Source of the DNA: Sporanaerobacter acetigenes DSM 13106
GTDB lineage: Bacteria; Bacillota; Clostridia; Tissierellales; Sporanaerobacteraceae
Direction of reading: 5' to 3'
Assembly (NCBI RefSeq): GCF_900130025.1
Contig: NZ_FQXR01000002.1
Span: 124,001-188,000 of the forward strand
Length of the DNA: 64,000 bases
The notes below the pieces were generated by a model. The model made no database searches. It was not told the origin of the DNA and worked only from the letters and a program-made list of their open reading frames with translations. Positions 48,643-62,280 of this stretch are shown here, piece by piece; within the stretch, counting starts at the first letter, position 1, and each line of letters opens with the position of its first letter. Position numbers and translations under genes: made by a program.

Positions 48643-49803
48643 TCAAAATAGTTCTCTAGTTCCATGACCTATGCCCGTAATATAAAATTCAGGACTATAT
48701 CCTACTTTTCTTTTATATAAAGTACCAACTTTATTCATAAAATTATCTACACTATCATTTTTTACAATTGCTATTGCACATCCTCCGAATCCTCCACCAG
48801 TCATTCTAGCACCTATACACCCACATTGCTCTATAGAAGCTTCTACTATAGTATCTAATTCCTTTCCTGTCACTTCATATAAATCCTTTAAGGAATTGTG
48901 AGATTCAACAAAGAGTTTACCTACTCTATCTATATCTCCACTTTGCAACGCTTTAGAAGCATTTAAAACTCTTTGGTTTTCATAAACCACATGACGAATT
49001 CTCTTTTTAATATGAGCTTCAAATATATGCTTTTCTATTTCTTCATATTCTTCTATTGAAATTTGACAGAGATTTTCTATGTCTTTATAGTTTTTAACAA
49101 TATTTAAAGCTTTTTCGCATTCATTTCTCCTTTCATTGTATCTAGATTCATTTAATTTCCTTCTTTTGTTGGTATTCATAATGACTAATATATAATCTTT
49201 CATATTCATATCTATATACTCAAACTGGAGGCTGTTGCAATCTAAAAGCATTGCCTTATCTTTTTTGCCCATAGAAATAGCAAATTGGTCCATAATTCCG
49301 CATCTTACTCCTATAAACTTATTTTCTGCCTCTTGACAGAGCTTTATTAAATCAATTTTAGAAATCCTTCCGTCATTGAATAAATCGTTAATCATCTCAG
49401 CTATTAGCAATTCCAAAGATGCTGAAGAAGAAAGCCCAGCTCCATTAGGAATATTTCCCCACACTAAAATATCCATTCCTGAAATTCTATAGCCATTTTG
49501 TTTCATAAAATAAATAACTCCTTTAGGATAATTGGCCCACCCATCTTGACTTTTATAGTTTAAATCATCAATATTTATTTCTATTTTTAATTCGAAATTT
49601 TCAGAAGCAAGTCTTATATTGTTGTCATCTCTTTTTCTAACCAAACCATAAGTCCCTATTTCAAGAGCACAAGGCAATACATGACCTCCATTGTAATCAA
49701 TATGTTCTCCAATTAAATTAACTCTACTAGGAGAAAAAAACTTTCTTATCTCTCCCCAACCATAAATTTCATGAAACCTATCAATTAAGCTATGCAAATC
49801 CAT
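48643..49803 (-). CDS. galK: Galactokinase
   Basis: GalK phosphorylates galactose at C1. The 386-residue GHMP kinase has the galactokinase signature SRVNLIGEHIDYNGGHVLP, the phosphate loop GAGLSSSASLE, and MTGGGFGGCAIAI. The ATG at 49803 follows GAGGTG; a GTG two codons upstream is less likely. It lies between galT and galE. Confidence 0.96.
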   Translation of the reverse strand: MDLHSLIDRFHEIYGWGEIRKFFSPSRVNLIGEHIDYNGGHVLPCALEIGTYGLVRKRDDNNIRLASENFELKIEINIDDLNYKSQDGWANYPKGVIYFMKQNGYRISGMDILVWGNIPNGAGLSSSASLELLIAEMINDLFNDGRISKIDLIKLCQEAENKFIGVRCGIMDQFAISMGKKDKAMLLDCNSLQFEYIDMNMKDYILVIMNTNKRRKLNESRYNERRNECEKALNIVKNYKDIENLCQISIEEYEEIEKHIFEAHIKKRIRHVVYENQRVLNASKALQSGDIDRVGKLFVESHNSLKDLYEVTGKELDTIVEASIEQCGCIGARMTGGGFGGCAIAIVKNDSVDNFMNKVGTLYKRKVGYSPEFYITGIGHGTRELF

Positions 49804-49812
49804 TTTCACACC

Positions 49813-50808
49813 TCATTTTAATCTGTGAATATTCTTATTTGAAAATTTTTCATATGCTTTTTTAAGCTCCAAAGCAGTATCTTCTACTCTTCTTGGATTG
49901 CAATTGGCCCAAGCTCCAGTTTCAGAAGATGCATTGTATTTTATTCTATCTGAAGATCTTAAAGGCGGATAAAATTCTACATGAAAGTGAAAATATTTAT
50001 CACAATCTCCATACTCTGGTGAATTTACAGGTGCTTGATGAATTGCCATCATATAAGGAAATGGTCTATCATAAAGGGCATCAAATGTACCTGTCAAATC
50101 TCTTAAAATCTTGGCAAAATTGTTCTTTTCTCTTTCTGTAAAATCAATGATTTTACTCTTATGGACTTTAGAAACTATAAATGCTCCAAAGGGATAATCA
50201 GTAAAAAAAGGAATATAACATAGGAAATCTTCATTTTCCATGATTATTCTTTCTTGAAATTTTTCTTCTTCCATATTCATTCTGCATATTAAGCATTCAT
50301 TATTTTCTATATAATAATCTTTGCAGGAGTTTAATTCCAATTGCAATTTTAAAGGCACAAATGAATATCCATATATTTGACCATGGGGATGAGGCATACT
50401 CACTCCTACTTCTTTTCCTCTATTTTCAAATGGGAAAATATATTTAATTTTTTCATCTTTAGAAAGCTCTATATACCTTTCACACCATAAATCTACAAGT
50501 TTTCTCAAATGATTTAAATCTAATTGCCATATCAATGCATCATGTTTAGGAGAATACAATACTACTTCACATTTCCCATAAGCAGGCCTTGTACTATAAA
50601 AATCGCTCCCTATCTCATCTGGTTCCATTGGTTTTTGACAAAGTGCAGGAAAATCATTGTCATACTTATACACATCATAATCTTCTGGAACTTTTCCTGA
50701 TCCAGGACAAAAAGGGCACCAATCTTTAGGCATTTCAGGTCTATCTTGTCTATGAGAAGCCACCATTGTCCAATCTCTCAATAGTGGATTCCATCTAAGT
50801 TCCGCCAT
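49813..50808 (-). CDS. galT: Galactose-1-phosphate uridylyltransferase
   Basis: GalT exchanges UMP between UDP-glucose and galactose-1-phosphate. The 331-residue protein is of the classical HIT-superfamily type: active-site SMPHPHGQIYGY with the His-Pro-His nucleophile, zinc-type Cys in CPFCPG, and the C-terminal FHFHVEFYPP. It follows the regulator gene by 15 bases. Confidence 0.96.
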   Translation of the reverse strand: MAELRWNPLLRDWTMVASHRQDRPEMPKDWCPFCPGSGKVPEDYDVYKYDNDFPALCQKPMEPDEIGSDFYSTRPAYGKCEVVLYSPKHDALIWQLDLNHLRKLVDLWCERYIELSKDEKIKYIFPFENRGKEVGVSMPHPHGQIYGYSFVPLKLQLELNSCKDYYIENNECLICRMNMEEEKFQERIIMENEDFLCYIPFFTDYPFGAFIVSKVHKSKIIDFTEREKNNFAKILRDLTGTFDALYDRPFPYMMAIHQAPVNSPEYGDCDKYFHFHVEFYPPLRSSDRIKYNASSETGAWANCNPRRVEDTALELKKAYEKFSNKNIHRLK

Positions 50809-50823
50809 ATTATCCCTCCTACT

Positions 50824-51840
50824 TTATTTTTTCTCACTACAACTATCCCTAATAACTAATTCCGTATCATAGACAATTTTTTTATTCACAATGGATTTTT
50901 TCTCTATCATATCAATGATCTCTACAGCTGCCATTCCCCCTATTTCCTCTATTTTTAAATCTATTGTTGTAATCTTTGGATGATTAATATTTGAAAGCAG
51001 TGTATTGTCACATCCAATCACAGAAATATCTTGAGGAACTCTGATTTTAAGTCGATTACAAGCATTTATCACTCCTATTGCCATTAAGTCATTACAAGCA
51101 AAAACAGCTGTACCCATATTTTTAGAATTTAAATTTTCCTCAAATATCCTTTCTGCTTTTTCAACTACCTGCAAACTATTACCATTCCCTAAAGACATTA
51201 TTTTTTCATACTTAAGATTGTTATCTTTTACAAATTGCCTATATACCTTTTCCTTTAAATCATAAGATAAACTTCTATCTCCACGGACAAATACAATTTC
51301 ACTATGTCCTAATTCTAATAAATACTGAAAAGCTTCCCTAGTTCCTACTTCCTCATCATAAGAAATAAAATTTCCTTTGTACTTGTTAGTATTTCCATTG
51401 ATAACAATAGTGGGAATTTTCTTTGATAAATCTTCGAAATACCCATTATCCAAATTTTCCATTGAAGGATCAATAGCTATTATTCCATCCATATTCCTTG
51501 AAATAATATTATCTATCACATTCTTTTCCATAATAGGATTACCTTCTGTACTATATAAAAACATTGTAAATCCACTATTCACCAAAGTTTTATTTATTTT
51601 TTCAACTATTGTTGGAAAGAAAAGATTGGTAAGCCCTGGTACGACTATTCCCACACTAGATGTGGTTTTAAGTATTAAACTTCGTGCTATTTCATTTGGT
51701 ACATATCCCAATTCCTCAATGGCCTTTTGTATTTTTTCTCTAGTTTCCGCCTTTACAGGATAATTGTTATTTATTGCACGAGATACAGTAGCAATAGAAA
51801 CTCCTGCCCTCTTTGCCACATCATGTATAGTAGCTCCCAT
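50824..51840 (-). CDS. LacI family transcriptional regulator (GalR-like)
   Basis: This 338-residue repressor has an N-terminal helix-turn-helix (TIHDVAKRAGVSIATVSRAINN) with the hinge helix (YVPNEIARSL) and a periplasmic-binding-like effector domain. Lying inside the lacZ-gal operon, it most likely controls that operon by binding the AGTAAACGTTTTCT site at 56630-56643; the inducer may be galactose or a lactose derivative. These assignments are from context. Confidence 0.9.
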   Translation of the reverse strand: MGATIHDVAKRAGVSIATVSRAINNNYPVKAETREKIQKAIEELGYVPNEIARSLILKTTSSVGIVVPGLTNLFFPTIVEKINKTLVNSGFTMFLYSTEGNPIMEKNVIDNIISRNMDGIIAIDPSMENLDNGYFEDLSKKIPTIVINGNTNKYKGNFISYDEEVGTREAFQYLLELGHSEIVFVRGDRSLSYDLKEKVYRQFVKDNNLKYEKIMSLGNGNSLQVVEKAERIFEENLNSKNMGTAVFACNDLMAIGVINACNRLKIRVPQDISVIGCDNTLLSNINHPKITTIDLKIEEIGGMAAVEIIDMIEKKSIVNKKIVYDTELVIRDSCSEKK

Positions 51841-51855
51841 TACATATCACCTCAT

Positions 51856-56596
<4,741 letters not shown>

Positions 56597-56629
56597 TCAG
56601 CCCCCTCATAAATGATGGTATCAGTCTAT

Positions 56630-56668
56630 AGTAAACGTTTTCTATACATAGAATATCATTTTAACCAA
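56630..56668 (-). promoter_or_regulatory. lac/gal operon promoter and LacI-type operator
   Basis: On the minus strand, TTGGTT (56663-56668) and TATAGA (56641-56646) are 16 bases apart. AGTAAACGTTTTCT (56630-56643), with the AAACGTTT core typical of LacI-family sites, overlaps the -10 and start-site region, a position suited to repression by the operon's own regulator. Confidence 0.6.
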
Positions 56669-56690
56669 ACTAAATCAACATAGAATATCA
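56646..56690. repeat. 13-bp direct repeat upstream of lacZ
   Basis: ACATAGAATATCA occurs at 56646-56658 and exactly again at 56678-56690, 32 bases apart (about three helical turns), bracketing the -35 region. Confidence 0.7.
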
Positions 56691-56727
56691 AAAAACAAAG
56701 GCTTTGAAATTTTCAAAGCCTTTGTTT
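56691..56727 (-). terminator. Intrinsic terminator of the FAD/2Fe-2S oxidoreductase pair
   Basis: AACAAAGGCTTTGAA / TTCAAAGCCTTTGTT is a 15-bp stem followed by Ts on the minus strand. Confidence 0.88.
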
Positions 56728-56740
56728 TCAAATATTTAAT

Positions 56741-57937
56741 TTAAGAAATAAAAACTCTTATTTCCAAATCAGATATAGGATAAGAAGAACATGGGTGGAA
56801 ATATCCGTACTCTTTGTCTGCACTTCTTCTACCATCATTCTTTTTGTTTACATATACATTTCCCTTTTCAAGCTTAGATCTGCAAAAACCACATTCCCCG
56901 GATCTACAGTTGGAATCCTGCTTGATTCCAGCTCTTTCTAGGGCTACTAATACAGTTTCTCTAGAATTTGCAGGTATTTCTACACTTTCACATCCCATAT
57001 TTACTTTTATCTTATAAGTTTTGTTTTTAGCCTTTTCAGGGAAGTCTGCCATTCTATATATATCAGGATCTTCTCCACATACCTCTTTTCTATATCTCTT
57101 TTCTGGAATGCCAAGTTTTGCTATTTCTTTATCTATAAAGTTGTACATAGCTCCTGGACCACATACATAATATGTGGTGTTTTTAGGATCAGAATATTTT
57201 TTGATGACTTCTGCATTTATAAATCCTTTTTCCCCATCCCAATTTTCTTCATCACTCAATATATTTACAACTTTTACTTTGCCTTTGCTCTTCTTTGCCA
57301 ATTCTTCTAGTTCTTCATAAAAGATAATATCATTTTTAAATCTACTTCCATAAAGTATAGTCAAATTCATATCTAATTTTCCATTGACTATTTCTTTAGC
57401 CATAGATTTAAAAGGTGTAATTCCAGAACCTCCAGCCATAGCGACTACATTTTTAGCATCTCTTAAAGGTTCATAATAGAAATGTCCCAATGGCATATTA
57501 GCTGTAACTAAAGTCCCTACCTTCCAATTTTCAAAGATATACTCCGACACAAGTCCTCCTGGTTTTACCTTCATAGTCACTTCTACATATGGATTTTTGC
57601 CCAAAGTTTCATATGGAGATGAAGATATGGTATATGGTCTTGTGACAAAAGAATCTCCTATATTCAATTTAAAGCTAATATATTGTCCTGCCTGAAAATA
57701 AGGAATATCAGGCCCTTCATTTTTTACAAATCTATAAGTCTTTGTAGAAGGGGTTTCATCTACTATACTATCTACTTTTAAATGCAATTCACTTGGATGT
57801 AGTTTGTTGGCAAGTTCTTTTATTGGATCATGACCCATAGGTATAGAAGGTGCCTTGGCAATTTGAGCTTTTCTCATTTCAATTATTCTTCCAGTACCCT
57901 TTATATCCTTGAAAAATCCTCTAACCTTTACCATCAT
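56741..57937 (-). CDS. Ferredoxin-NAD(P) reductase-like flavoprotein with C-terminal 2Fe-2S domain
   Basis: This 398-residue electron-transfer protein has an N-terminal extension of about 50 residues, an FAD-binding barrel (TRPYTISSSP), a nucleotide-binding domain (AMAGGSGITPFKSM, YYVCGPGAMY) and a plant-type 2Fe-2S domain with Cys344, 349, 352 and 383. Such fusions pass electrons from NAD(P)H to a partner oxygenase or reductase. The partner is probably the FAD protein encoded directly upstream, the genes being adjacent with no gap. The physiological reaction is unknown. Confidence 0.85.
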   Translation of the reverse strand: MMVKVRGFFKDIKGTGRIIEMRKAQIAKAPSIPMGHDPIKELANKLHPSELHLKVDSIVDETPSTKTYRFVKNEGPDIPYFQAGQYISFKLNIGDSFVTRPYTISSSPYETLGKNPYVEVTMKVKPGGLVSEYIFENWKVGTLVTANMPLGHFYYEPLRDAKNVVAMAGGSGITPFKSMAKEIVNGKLDMNLTILYGSRFKNDIIFYEELEELAKKSKGKVKVVNILSDEENWDGEKGFINAEVIKKYSDPKNTTYYVCGPGAMYNFIDKEIAKLGIPEKRYRKEVCGEDPDIYRMADFPEKAKNKTYKIKVNMGCESVEIPANSRETVLVALERAGIKQDSNCRSGECGFCRSKLEKGNVYVNKKNDGRRSADKEYGYFHPCSSYPISDLEIRVFIS

Positions 57938-59482
57938 CTATTCCCCCCTTTTCCTCATATCTTTTAATATTTCACCAGCAGCTTTTCTTCCAGAGGTAAT
58001 ATTTGGTGCATACCCATTGCCTATAGAAGCATGAGCTCCTGCAAATTCCAATCCTTTTATATATCTTTCTTCTCTCTCTGTAGACATTCTCGCTACTATA
58101 GAATCCCATACCTGATGTTCATATCCATATACTGAACCATTCCAAGAACCAGTATATCTAGCTATAGTAGGAGGAGCGGCTATTTCCACTTCTTCAATAT
58201 GTTCAAACAAATTAACTCCTATAGAATCTCCCATCATCTTAATCATAGACTTAGCCATTCTTCTCTTTACATCATGATATTCTTCTGGTTTCACATCTAA
58301 CCAGCCATCGGGCTTAGGTAAACAAGTAATACTCATCTCTGTTATACCTTCAGGGAAACAATCCTTAGCTGCATTGTTTAAAATTATAGTAGTTATATAT
58401 TTTGGTGGATCTATGGTCTTGTAATTTTCCCATATTTCATCTGTATCCATAGTGCTTCCAACAAAATAACTATAATCAGGCAATTTCAATTCTTCAGGAG
58501 TTCCTCTAAGTGCAAGATATACAACAAAAGCAGTCACTCCTATATTTCTTGCATTGGTAAGCTTTATAGCTTCCTTTGGAACTGCATCCAGCGGCTCAAT
58601 CATGCTTGTATATACCTTGTTTGGATAAGAACCAGAAACAACATAATCTGACTTTATCACATCTCCAGAAGCAGTTCTCACTCCAACTACTTTGTTATCT
58701 TCAACCAATATCTTATCAACCCTAGTCCTATATTCAATTTGTCCACCCAATTCTCTAACTCTCTTATCCGCTGCTACACTTAGAGCATGAGAATTGTTTC
58801 TACAAACTACAGCTCCACCTTCAAAATAATCTGCCATCAAATAAGCCCATACTGTAAATGAAAGTCTACTTAATGGTACCCCTACATAAATCCAGTAAGG
58901 CGAAATAATGTGAATTGCCCTTTCAGGAAGATCAAAAGTATCTATAACTTCTTGTGCACTATATCCTGTAGTTTTTACAAAAGATTCATGTTGCTTTAGT
59001 AATTCCTTTTTGCTTAATTTATCTGCTCCACCAATTTCACCAAAATAATTTATACTATCTGTTACTTCTTTGCAAACTCTCATAAGTTCCGTCATTTTTT
59101 CTCTAGTTCCTGGTACTTCCTTCTCAACTACATCTATCATATTTTCTATACCATAAGGCATCACTACATCAATATTTTCATTAGGTAAAATAAGTCTATA
59201 TGCCTCTGGTACTTGTAGCCATTCTACATCTACTCCAGCTTCATCCATAAATGTTCTTACCTTTCTTGGATGTTGTTCTGTTCCTACACTTTGCAATTCA
59301 TGAAGAGTCGCCTCAAATTCATAAGGCCCCCTGACAAAACTTGTAGCTAATCCACCAGGCAAATTGTGCTGCTCAAGTATGAGAACCTTTTTCCCAGCCA
59401 TACCCATTTGAAGGCCAGCAGAAAGTCCGCCAAGACTAGCTCCAATGATGATTGCATCATAGGAATCTTTATACTTTGCCAT
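57938..59482 (-). CDS. Phytoene-desaturase-like NAD(P)/FAD-dependent oxidoreductase
   Basis: This 514-residue flavoprotein has the dinucleotide motif GASLGGLSAG (from residue 14), an LEQHNLPGG segment contacting FAD, and a C-terminal FAD site (YEHQVWDS, then FAGAHASIGNGYAPNI). The fold is that of CrtI and retinol-saturase-like enzymes. There are no carotenoid genes nearby, and an anaerobe is unlikely to make carotenoids, so a different isoprenoid, fatty or aromatic substrate is possible. It ends where the 2Fe-2S reductase gene begins, suggesting a two-component redox system. Confidence 0.82.
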   Translation of the reverse strand: MAKYKDSYDAIIIGASLGGLSAGLQMGMAGKKVLILEQHNLPGGLATSFVRGPYEFEATLHELQSVGTEQHPRKVRTFMDEAGVDVEWLQVPEAYRLILPNENIDVVMPYGIENMIDVVEKEVPGTREKMTELMRVCKEVTDSINYFGEIGGADKLSKKELLKQHESFVKTTGYSAQEVIDTFDLPERAIHIISPYWIYVGVPLSRLSFTVWAYLMADYFEGGAVVCRNNSHALSVAADKRVRELGGQIEYRTRVDKILVEDNKVVGVRTASGDVIKSDYVVSGSYPNKVYTSMIEPLDAVPKEAIKLTNARNIGVTAFVVYLALRGTPEELKLPDYSYFVGSTMDTDEIWENYKTIDPPKYITTIILNNAAKDCFPEGITEMSITCLPKPDGWLDVKPEEYHDVKRRMAKSMIKMMGDSIGVNLFEHIEEVEIAAPPTIARYTGSWNGSVYGYEHQVWDSIVARMSTEREERYIKGLEFAGAHASIGNGYAPNITSGRKAAGEILKDMRKRGE

Positions 59483-59568
59483 AATACTCCCCCCATTTTT
59501 TGAAAATTTCGAATCTAATAATCCTTATCTTAATTTTATAGTATTGTATTTTAGTGTCAAAAAAGTAA

Positions 59569-59590
59569 CAAGCTCTAAATTTAGAGCTTG
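59569..59590 (-). terminator. Probable terminator
   Basis: The 22-bp palindrome with arm CAAGCTCTAAA is followed on the minus strand by TTACTTTTTTG. Confidence 0.65.
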
Positions 59591-59700
59591 CCTTTATTTA
59601 ACTTCAAGACATATTTACAGCCATTTTTCACTATAGCCTTTACATTCAAGGGTTTATACATAATTCTATTGTCAGCCCATCTTGAACATAAAAATAACCA

Positions 59701-59771
59701 GCCACGAGACCGCCACGGGGACGTTTCGTTTGGCTGGTCATTTACCTTCCCTGTAGTTGGCTTCTCGTGGC
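59701..59771. repeat. GGGGAC-loop hairpin element with terminal inverted repeats (copy 4)
   Basis: Terminal arms GCCACGAGA (59701-59709) and TCTCGTGGC (59763-59771) enclose CCGCCACGGGGACGTTTCG and TTTGGCTGGTCATTTACC, which match copies 3 and 5. It lies just downstream of the amrS-like gene. Confidence 0.78.
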
Positions 59772-59778
59772 TTTCCTC

Positions 59779-60762
59779 TTAATATACTATCTTTATCTCT
59801 TCTCCGCACTTAGTACATTTCCCATTGTTTATCCCAACTATTTTTCCAGATAAATCTCTATCAACTATTTTGTTGTTGCAATTTGGACAGTAGGTATTTA
59901 AATCAATTCCCCACACATTCCCTATGTACACATAATTCAAATATTCTCTAGCTATATCTTTAGCCTTTGTAAGAACATCATAGCTTGTTGGTGGTTTGGA
60001 CATTTTATATGCTGGATGATATCTAGTCAAATGAAGAGGAATATCTTCATCTATTTCTGAAATCCATTTGGAAAGCTTTTGTATTTCATCCAAAGAATCA
60101 TTTTCTCCTTCTATTATAAGGGTTGTAATTTCCACCCAAGTAGATTTTCTACTTATTTCTATTGTATCCAAAACTGATGAGAGTTTACCTTTGCACAATC
60201 TATTGTAATATCTTTCATCAAAAGATTTCAAATCTATATTCATAGCATCTATATACGGTAAAATTTCCTCTAAAGGCTCTTTCTCAATATATCCATTAGT
60301 AACTAATGCATTTTTTAGTCTCTGCTTTTTTACCATTTTAGACATATACAGTACATATTCATACCAAATGGAAGGCTCATTGTATGTGTAGGCAATACCT
60401 ATGGAACCGCGGGATTTTGCAAGACTTAACAAATCTTCATCTTGAATTTCAATAGATACTGGTTCTTCATGAGCTATCTCCCAATTTTGACAGAACTCAC
60501 ATTTTAAATTGCATCCAAAACTGCCAATTGAAAAAATTTTGCTACCCGGACAAAAATGATACAAAGGCTTTTTTTCTATCGGGTCAAAAGCATAGGATGT
60601 TATCTTTCCATAATTCAATGTATATAGTTTTCCGCCTTCATTTTTTCTTGCTTTGCATATCCCAACATCTTTGTCCTCTATAATACATCCATGAGGACAT
60701 AAGCTGCATTTTACCTTATTGTCCTCTAATGGAGTATAATATAAAGCTTCTTTAAGTTTCAT
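59779..60762 (-). CDS. amrS: AmmeMemoRadiSam system radical SAM enzyme
   Basis: This 327-residue radical SAM protein resembles the PflA-like AmrS family. The cluster-binding Cys84, 88 and 91 are in GCNLKCEFCQNW. Extra N-terminal Cys (CSLCPHGCII, GICKARK) and a C-terminal zinc-ribbon-like CPNCNNK / CTKCGEE pair are characteristic. It is encoded 13 bases after the AMMECR1-containing gene, which defines the conserved AmmeMemoRadiSam gene set. The product modified by this system is not known. Confidence 0.92.
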   Translation of the reverse strand: MKLKEALYYTPLEDNKVKCSLCPHGCIIEDKDVGICKARKNEGGKLYTLNYGKITSYAFDPIEKKPLYHFCPGSKIFSIGSFGCNLKCEFCQNWEIAHEEPVSIEIQDEDLLSLAKSRGSIGIAYTYNEPSIWYEYVLYMSKMVKKQRLKNALVTNGYIEKEPLEEILPYIDAMNIDLKSFDERYYNRLCKGKLSSVLDTIEISRKSTWVEITTLIIEGENDSLDEIQKLSKWISEIDEDIPLHLTRYHPAYKMSKPPTSYDVLTKAKDIAREYLNYVYIGNVWGIDLNTYCPNCNNKIVDRDLSGKIVGINNGKCTKCGEEIKIVY

Positions 60763-60775
60763 TTCAACTCACCTA

Positions 60776-62188
60776 CTATATATGTCTTTCTACTTTAAAT
60801 CTCTCCATACTATAGCTTTCATCAGGGCTTATTCCTGCCTTCTTTAAAGCTATATTTACCTGTTCTTCTGGAGTTTCTATGCCTTCCAGATTTGGAAGAA
60901 GAAGACCCCTTCTCATACCTTTGCTGACGATAACGCCATATTTTTTTACATCAAGTTCTTCTATGGAATCAATGTTTTCTGGTTTTCTTAGTACATCTAC
61001 TGAATATACGATTTTGTCTAATTCACTTTCTTCTACTGGCAAAAATCTTGGATCCTCAACTCCAGCACTCACTGCATTTCTAATTATCTCCATAGCTATA
61101 TTTTCTTTGGTGGGTTCTATAGTGCCAATGCATCCTCTTAGCATAGAGTCCTCTTTTAATGATACAAATACCCCACTTCTATTCTCTAAAAGTTCCTCAT
61201 TTAAGTTTTTAGGAACATCCATTATTTCTCCGTACTTTAGATAGTATTCTAAACTCTTTCTAGCTAATCTTACATATTCATCTTCTTTTTCTCTTATATT
61301 ATTTATTTCTTCTTTTTTTGCCATTTCTATATTATCCAACAATCTATACTCTTCTCCTCCTTCAGATAATGACACCTTAGCTGTACAGTATCCTACTCCA
61401 AAGGGACCTTCATAGGAATAAACTTCTGTTTTCTTCTTAAATCCATCTAAAAATCCCGACATAATTATAAAAGATCTTAGTCCACATTCACCAGCCCCTT
61501 CGGCCAATTCCAAATCAAAATTTGCTATTCCTTCAAAATCACTATTTTTGAGAAATTCAACTATCTTTCTATCAAACACTCTTCCCTTAGGACTATAACC
61601 AGATGGAGCACTTTTATTTAATCTGTGGGATAGATCTCCACTTGCTATAAACACAACTCTTTCATCTGACGCTAAAACTGCTTCTTGAACAAGAGTACCA
61701 AATCTGTAGAGTTCAGTTGGAGACAAAAGTCCATAGGTTATATGAACCAATTTATAATCCCTATATTCTTTATTGACAAAATATAGTGGAACTAATGCTC
61801 CATGATCTACATGAAAATCCACATCACCATACATAGATGAAAAGTTTTTATCCACTTTAGCCATTAGGATATCTTCTTTTTCCGCTCTATTTGCTATATC
61901 TTCAACAAGAGATTTATTATTTTGAAATGTAAATTCTAAATCAGATCTGCCAAAATTCCAAAAACTGCCCGTAAGAGTTTTCTCATAAGAAATAGCAATT
62001 GCATCACTAAACAAAGGCCCATGAGGAGTCACAAGTATTATTGTAGATGGACTTTCCTCTTTAATGTCTAGTGCCATCTTTTTAACTCCATCAAGAGTTT
62101 CTCTTGCTAATTTTTCCTCCCCTCTCCCAATTTCCTCAACGATTATAGGAGGATGTGGAGAAACATAAGCTCCTAATATTTTTCCCAT
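60776..62188 (-). CDS. AmmeMemoRadiSam protein: LigB/MEMO-like domain fused to AMMECR1
   Basis: This 470-residue fusion has an N-terminal class III extradiol dioxygenase-like (LigB/MEMO-related) domain, residues about 1-275, with metal-type His in SPHPPI (His12), HGPL, and FHVDHGALVPLYF. The C-terminal AMMECR1 domain, from about residue 300, shows SGVFVSLKEDSMLRGCIGTI and FLPVEESELDKI. In other genomes these are often separate proteins A and B of the system. Fusion here, with the radical SAM gene next, supports physical cooperation. The reaction is unknown. Confidence 0.9.
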   Translation of the reverse strand: MGKILGAYVSPHPPIIVEEIGRGEEKLARETLDGVKKMALDIKEESPSTIILVTPHGPLFSDAIAISYEKTLTGSFWNFGRSDLEFTFQNNKSLVEDIANRAEKEDILMAKVDKNFSSMYGDVDFHVDHGALVPLYFVNKEYRDYKLVHITYGLLSPTELYRFGTLVQEAVLASDERVVFIASGDLSHRLNKSAPSGYSPKGRVFDRKIVEFLKNSDFEGIANFDLELAEGAGECGLRSFIIMSGFLDGFKKKTEVYSYEGPFGVGYCTAKVSLSEGGEEYRLLDNIEMAKKEEINNIREKEDEYVRLARKSLEYYLKYGEIMDVPKNLNEELLENRSGVFVSLKEDSMLRGCIGTIEPTKENIAMEIIRNAVSAGVEDPRFLPVEESELDKIVYSVDVLRKPENIDSIEELDVKKYGVIVSKGMRRGLLLPNLEGIETPEEQVNIALKKAGISPDESYSMERFKVERHI

Positions 62189-62238
62189 CTAATTTCACCC
62201 CTAATAATTTTTTAGATTTATCTGTCATAATCACCATC

Positions 62239-62280
62239 GGGACGGTAATCGACCAGCCAAGCGAAACGTCCCCGTGGAGG
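62239..62280. repeat. GGGGAC-loop hairpin element (copy 5, minus orientation)
   Basis: Read on the minus strand it starts CCTCCACGGGGACGTTTCG and continues CTTGGCTGGTCGATTACC, aligned with copies 3 and 4. It abuts the LD-carboxypeptidase stop codon. Confidence 0.78.

Larger units (their letters stand above)
59483..59778. other. 296-base intergenic region
   Basis: It holds a 22-bp perfect palindrome (59569-59590), a hairpin repeat (59701-59771), and between them a possible 26-codon minus-strand reading frame (59661 to 59581, beginning MYKPLNVKAIVKNG) with no clear ribosome site. No recognisable gene was seen. Confidence 0.5.

Noticed and set aside
57938-59482. Carotenoid biosynthesis gene (crtI)
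   Set aside because: The fold is CrtI-like but there are no phytoene synthase or other isoprenoid genes, and the partner is a 2Fe-2S reductase.
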